Below are positions 56,886-60,690 of a stretch of 60,690 nucleotides of DNA, one piece after another. This DNA comes from Candidatus Poribacteria bacterium (GTDB lineage Bacteria > Poribacteria > WGA-4E > WGA-3G). Each line of letters begins with the position of its first letter. Position 1 is the stretch's first letter. The stretch lies in the NCBI GenBank assembly GCA_026706025.1, contig JAPOZO010000102.1:1-60690 (forward strand). The letters run 5' to 3'. Under the pieces are notes generated by a model, which was not told where the DNA came from, searched no databases, and saw only the letters and a list, made by a program, of their open reading frames with translations. A program made the translations under genes and the position numbers.

Positions 56886-57959
56886 TTAGCTGCCGATAGG
56901 ACCGCGAACGGCGTTTTCTCTGAGGGTGAGGTTGAGGATACCGGTATTTTGGGGATCCGGGAACCTTATCAAGAAATACTGTCCTTCTTCGCCGTGCCAT
57001 TGGCCATCGGTATCAAAACCGTTCTGGTTCGGTGTCGGATCGCCCGCAGGCGGTGTTGCGAGTAGCGTCCAGTCGGTGCCAGTCAGATCGGCAGGCATGG
57101 CGGCATGTATATCCGGTGGCGAAGTGCCAGTCCATTTATAGGGGAGTGCTGTCCCGAGTCGCACGCCCTCCTCGATAAAAATCTCTGTCAGCGTATTATT
57201 GACGTGCCACCCTGTGACCAATACATTGAATGCAACGAGCACATCAACAGGGGTGCCGAGGTCATAATTCGCGGGTATCTCGTAATCGACGATGCGTGGG
57301 ACGATGGTCCCGTAACTCACCGTTTTCGGTGTGGCAACCACCACGTTATCCCAAACGCCACTACTCGCTTTCAGAGCGTATCCATCCGCCGACACCACAA
57401 ACCGCCCCTGCTTTTCCTCCGCAATGTGAACGACCAACGCATACGCCGCATCCTCGCCAACGAGATAGTACGCCGCTATCCCCAAAATCCCATCGCCGGC
57501 GTTGCTACTCGGATCGCTAAACTGAAAAATTGTCTTACTCGGCGCGATCACATTCTCACCGAAAGTGACAGGGAGCACGACCACGCCACTGTCTCGATAG
57601 TCCACTGTGCCGAAGGCGACAGAGATCGTTGTGATGTTATCGTAAGCCACCGTCACCGGCGTTGAAACCACTGCTTCCGGTGTACTGCTGCCCTCACGCG
57701 TCACCATCCCCGTGATCGCGACTTGCAGCGAGCCCTTCACATCTTCGGGCAGTTGGAACATCACGTTATGCGTCGCCGAATTCATATCGTCATCCGGCAG
57801 CACTTCAAACATCACACCTGTGATACCGTTGCCCGACACAGGTGTGACCGTAAGCGTGGCAGCCGTTAAATCTGTAACGCTAACCTCCAGCGTTATATTG
57901 ACTGTGAAATTTCCGGGTTGTGTGCCTGAAGGGGCGGTTATAGTTGCATTGATTGCCAT
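56886..57959 (-). CDS. Tail fibre protein with Ig-like domains
   Basis: 357 residues without signal or membrane segment, composed of two or three beta-sandwich modules (PGNFTVNITLEVSVTDLTAA; YGTIVPRIVDYEIPANYDLG). It resembles the N-terminal modules of 2250-4496 in style. It is the last gene of the tail operon, 4 bp after the preceding gene. Possibly the distal receptor-binding protein. Confidence 0.65.
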   Translation of the reverse strand: MAINATITAPSGTQPGNFTVNITLEVSVTDLTAATLTVTPVSGNGITGVMFEVLPDDDMNSATHNVMFQLPEDVKGSLQVAITGMVTREGSSTPEAVVSTPVTVAYDNITTISVAFGTVDYRDSGVVVLPVTFGENVIAPSKTIFQFSDPSSNAGDGILGIAAYYLVGEDAAYALVVHIAEEKQGRFVVSADGYALKASSGVWDNVVVATPKTVSYGTIVPRIVDYEIPANYDLGTPVDVLVAFNVLVTGWHVNNTLTEIFIEEGVRLGTALPYKWTGTSPPDIHAAMPADLTGTDWTLLATPPAGDPTPNQNGFDTDGQWHGEEGQYFLIRFPDPQNTGILNLTLRENAVRGPIGS

Positions 57960-57963
57960 AATA

Positions 57964-59715
57964 TTATGTTAATGCGTCTAAAAATACCGGATTGTCCAAA
58001 CCAGATGGTAGAAACAGATGAAAATCCCAAATGTAACGAGTTGCGTGAACTTCAGGGTTTATTCTAAAAATTGTAAGATAAGTGGAATCTCTGCTATATA
58101 TATTATTACCTATCACCTTAAATCCAGTGCCAATAGTAATCTGAGTCTGTGCACTCTGGTTGTAAAAAGGAATCTCTCTATTTTGACTAAATTTTTCACG
58201 ATCAAAAGCCCGTAATCTATAAGTATTATGGACACGGTTTATAATACGTCCCCATATTTCTTCTGCCGTTACCGATAGTCCTTCAGCACTAATACTTACA
58301 GTATTCGATCCAGTTCTCCTTGTTAATTCTGTGCCATTGGCAGACGGTATAGGAATCACTGACATTCCTCGCCACTGCGTATGTCCCTGACTGAAATAGA
58401 TATACAATTCATTATTATACTCCCCCATTCCTTCAGCGATAAGATTAGCACCGGCTGCGCTTGGAAAAGTATTTTTTCTATCTTGCGTAAGCCGAGATCC
58501 GTCGGCAGCACTTTCTATCGTATCCGCTTCAAAAGTATAAAGTGCTTTTTCATCAGCTGAACCACCCAAGTTCAGTATAAAAACATCACCATTACGATTA
58601 ACAGCAAGTCCGCCGAAATCCGGTCTCATTAAAGTAGTTGGCAGCAGCAACCTTTTTATACGAGGCGCTATAGTTCCGTTAGGAGCCCCCGTGTGAAAAA
58701 TATACAGCTCGTTATTGGTTCTATCTGATGATTTATACTCAATGGAATAAACAGTTCGTCCTCCATAAACCAGCACAGAAACAGGCGTATCAGAGATCCA
58801 AGGGCTTGCTACACGAAAAAAGGCCCTATACACCTGACCTTCTTCAAGGTTTGGGATAATTATCGTTATCATATTGTTCGCGATTGTGATAACCGCATCT
58901 GTCCATTCGGTCAATTCCCCGCTATCAACATTTTCGATCTGATACTGATAAGCGTTTGCACCGGATACCACGGGGAACTTTATGGTCGCGCTTAAGTGTC
59001 CGGGTTCAACAGTAGTATTCCGCAGGTCGATATTCCCGCGCCCTGTACCAAATCGATTCCAATTATCATCACCATCAAACTGCCATTCATATTCGATGGC
59101 GTGCTGTACGTCCGGGAGAGTAACTTCCGCAAAATTCCCGAACAGTCCGCTCACAACCGGTGTCCCTAATGCGGGCGGCGCGCCTGCTTCAATCGTATAC
59201 GGTTGATTTTTCATCACATCACCTCCTATATGCGGTGCTACCAGTTCGATAACCCCTTGCGATACCGTGAAATTAGCATCCGCACTAATCTCTCCATCTA
59301 CTAATGCACCTTCCGAGTTCGTTTCCAATCCTAAGCCGAGCAATAAAGTATTGGCAGTGACTTCGTTCGGCGGATTCGCAATCGGAATTGGAAGATTAAT
59401 AGGCACACCCCGATACAGATGAATATCCGGCAACGTACCAAAAATCGGTGCGGCGGGTATAACATTGAACGCTATATCCCTTTCAAGTATAGTATTGTCC
59501 GAATAAGTTGCTTCTATGTGCCAGTTTAATCCATTTAACAACTCTCTCGGAGTCCCATAGATTTTTACCTCGTTATCGGATGACCGCCAATCATATCCGA
59601 AGTATTTCATATCCCCAGTAACCTCCACAGTTGTCGGGTTACCGGTAATTGAGACCGGCAGGCGGTAATCTGTATCAATAATTATGTTTTGCTCGGATAC
59701 CATCGCAATCGACAT
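57964..59715 (-). CDS. Large tail fibre / spike protein
   Basis: 583 residues. N-terminal beta-rich domains (residues 1-180), a fibronectin-like part at about 200-330 (VVSGANAYQYQIENVDSGEL, ...FFRVASPW), then repeated blades with LYIFHTGAPNG and LYIYFSQGH that suggest a beta-propeller. It probably binds host surface. It follows the stalk gene with 36 bp between. Confidence 0.65.
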   Translation of the reverse strand: MSIAMVSEQNIIIDTDYRLPVSITGNPTTVEVTGDMKYFGYDWRSSDNEVKIYGTPRELLNGLNWHIEATYSDNTILERDIAFNVIPAAPIFGTLPDIHLYRGVPINLPIPIANPPNEVTANTLLLGLGLETNSEGALVDGEISADANFTVSQGVIELVAPHIGGDVMKNQPYTIEAGAPPALGTPVVSGLFGNFAEVTLPDVQHAIEYEWQFDGDDNWNRFGTGRGNIDLRNTTVEPGHLSATIKFPVVSGANAYQYQIENVDSGELTEWTDAVITIANNMITIIIPNLEEGQVYRAFFRVASPWISDTPVSVLVYGGRTVYSIEYKSSDRTNNELYIFHTGAPNGTIAPRIKRLLLPTTLMRPDFGGLAVNRNGDVFILNLGGSADEKALYTFEADTIESAADGSRLTQDRKNTFPSAAGANLIAEGMGEYNNELYIYFSQGHTQWRGMSVIPIPSANGTELTRRTGSNTVSISAEGLSVTAEEIWGRIINRVHNTYRLRAFDREKFSQNREIPFYNQSAQTQITIGTGFKVIGNNIYSRDSTYLTIFRINPEVHATRYIWDFHLFLPSGLDNPVFLDALT

Positions 59716-59751
59716 AATTCATCCTATCGTTAAGAGTTACAAAAATTACAA

Positions 59752-60690
59752 CTAACTATCACCTTCCAGTGCCGTTATTCTTGTCCCGAAATCCGCAAGA
59801 ACCGCATGCACCGTTATAGCAGGCACGCCATAATAAACCCTATTCGAGTTCATCACAAGATTACCCGAATAATCTTGAAATGGCGTATTCGCAATAACTA
59901 AATCCCTAAATGAATTATCGTTAAGAACCAAAATGCCTGGTGGTGTCGATGTTAAAATTGGCTCAGGCTGGCTATAAGCCGCCGGTGATGGTGAAAGTTG
60001 CGGCTCAGGCTGGCTATAAGCCGCCGGTGATGGTGAAAGTTGCGGGTCCGGTTGCGTGTACTGCCCTGGAGACGGTGATAACTGTGGGCTTGGCTGTGTG
60101 TACTGTGGTGGCGAGGCAGACAACACCGGATTCGGTTGCGTATACTGTCCTGGAGATGCGGACAGCATTTCAGGCTGACTATAAGTTCCCGGTGAATCCG
60201 ACAAAACAGGGTCCGGCTGTGTGTACTGCCCTGGAGACGGCGATAACTGTGGACTCGGCTGTGTGTACTGTGGTGGCGAGGCAGACAACACCGGGTTTGG
60301 CTGTGTGTACTGTCCGGGTGAAGCGGATAAAACTTCAGGCTGACTATAAGTTCCCGGAGAATCCGACAAAACAGGGTCAGGCTGTGTATACTGCGGTGGA
60401 GACGGTGATAGCTGTGGGCTTGGCTGTGTGTACTGTCCGGGTGAAGCGGATAAAACTTCAGGCTGACTATAAGTTCCCGGAGAATCCGACAAAACAGGGT
60501 CAGGCTGTGTATACTGCGGTGGAGACGGTGATAGCTGTGGGCTTGGCTGTGTGTACTGTCCGGGTGAAGCGGATAAAACTTCAGGCTGACTATAAGTTCC
60601 CGGAGAATCCGACAAAACAGGGTCAGGCTGTGTATACTGCGGTGGAGACGGTGATAGCTGTGGGCTTGGCTGTGTGTACTGTCCGGGTGA
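59752..60690 (-). CDS. Repeat-stalk tail fibre protein, C-terminal part (starts at 931)
   Basis: The frame is open from the window end to the stop at 59752. It continues the Pro/Ser/Gln/Tyr repeats (LSPSPPQYTQPDPV, LSDSPGTYSQPEV and LSASPGQYTQPSPQ) and then leaves the repeat for a ~65-residue end (ILVLNDNSFRDLVIANTPFQ ... ITALEGDS), which looks like a trimerisation or fibre-docking domain. An internal ATG at 60615 is not the true start. The full gene with the part at 1-931 encodes about 614 residues. Confidence 0.75.
   Translation of the reverse strand, partial: SPGQYTQPSPQLSPSPPQYTQPDPVLSDSPGTYSQPEVLSASPGQYTQPSPQLSPSPPQYTQPDPVLSDSPGTYSQPEVLSASPGQYTQPSPQLSPSPPQYTQPDPVLSDSPGTYSQPEVLSASPGQYTQPNPVLSASPPQYTQPSPQLSPSPGQYTQPDPVLSDSPGTYSQPEMLSASPGQYTQPNPVLSASPPQYTQPSPQLSPSPGQYTQPDPQLSPSPAAYSQPEPQLSPSPAAYSQPEPILTSTPPGILVLNDNSFRDLVIANTPFQDYSGNLVMNSNRVYYGVPAITVHAVLADFGTRITALEGDS
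59950..60690. repeat. Tandem coding repeats, second half of the stalk array
   Basis: From about 59950 the units are diverged. From about 60297 four starts of the same 123-bp unit occur 123 bp apart (60297, 60420, 60543, 60666), the last cut by the window end. The last 25 bases equal bases 1-25. Confidence 0.9.

Overview
The window reads as the complete circular genome (about 60.7 kb) of a tailed, siphovirus-like phage that can also persist as a plasmid, i.e. a phage-plasmid. The last 25 bases repeat the first 25, and one minus-strand gene (start at 931) stays open in frame across that junction and ends at 59752, so the contig closes on itself inside a 123-bp tandem repeat. The host is probably a diderm bacterium, because an outer-membrane barrel protein and two lipoproteins are encoded. 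Lamin-tail-domain and formylglycine-enzyme-like secreted proteins, plus many small intergenic hairpin repeats, fit a sponge-associated Poribacteria-like host. That host call is inference from style and was not searched.

Layout. (1) Minus strand, 15321 down to 1 and on through 60690 to 56886: tail module with tail tube, tail assembly chaperone with a frameshifted second part, tape measure, tail tip proteins, two likely glycosyltransferases, a proline/serine/glutamine repeat stalk and two large fibre proteins. (2) Plus strand, 15633-29830: small and large terminase, portal fused to a MuF-like domain, protease/scaffold, decoration protein, major capsid, connectors, tail terminator, then lipoprotein, cysteine-peptidase-like protein, holin-like proteins, an outer-membrane barrel and a nuclease-like exported protein. 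A bidirectional terminator closes this arm at 29845-29880. (3) Minus strand, 34032-29885: a cluster of small early or regulatory genes with an XRE repressor and two consensus promoters. (4) Minus strand, 47170-35272: maintenance region with a winged-helix replication protein, small accessory genes (zinc ribbons, ASCH domain), a ParA/ribbon-helix-helix partition pair, a methyltransferase plus PD-(D/E)XK-like nuclease, a tyrosine recombinase and a 21-residue repeat protein. (5) Plus strand, 47971-56844: iterons and a Rep_3-type initiator, a strongly promoted structured RNA, a small helix-turn-helix gene, a 1182-residue lamin-tail secreted protein, a formylglycine-enzyme-like lipoprotein and a four-helix membrane protein.

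How it fits together. Rep plus iterons, ParA plus its partner and a recombinase would support extrachromosomal maintenance. Terminase through fibres would build the virion. The methyltransferase and nuclease would defend or addict. The surface proteins may alter the lysogen. The least explained parts are the noncoding ones: a promoter-driven folded RNA at 50493-50640, divergent promoters with two folded RNAs at 47355-47660, an interleaved-stem element at 36823-36906, a 60-bp inverted repeat pair bounding a 1.8-kb cassette, and several hairpins carrying a GTAG foot like REP elements. No tRNA, rRNA, CRISPR array or intact transposase gene was recognised.
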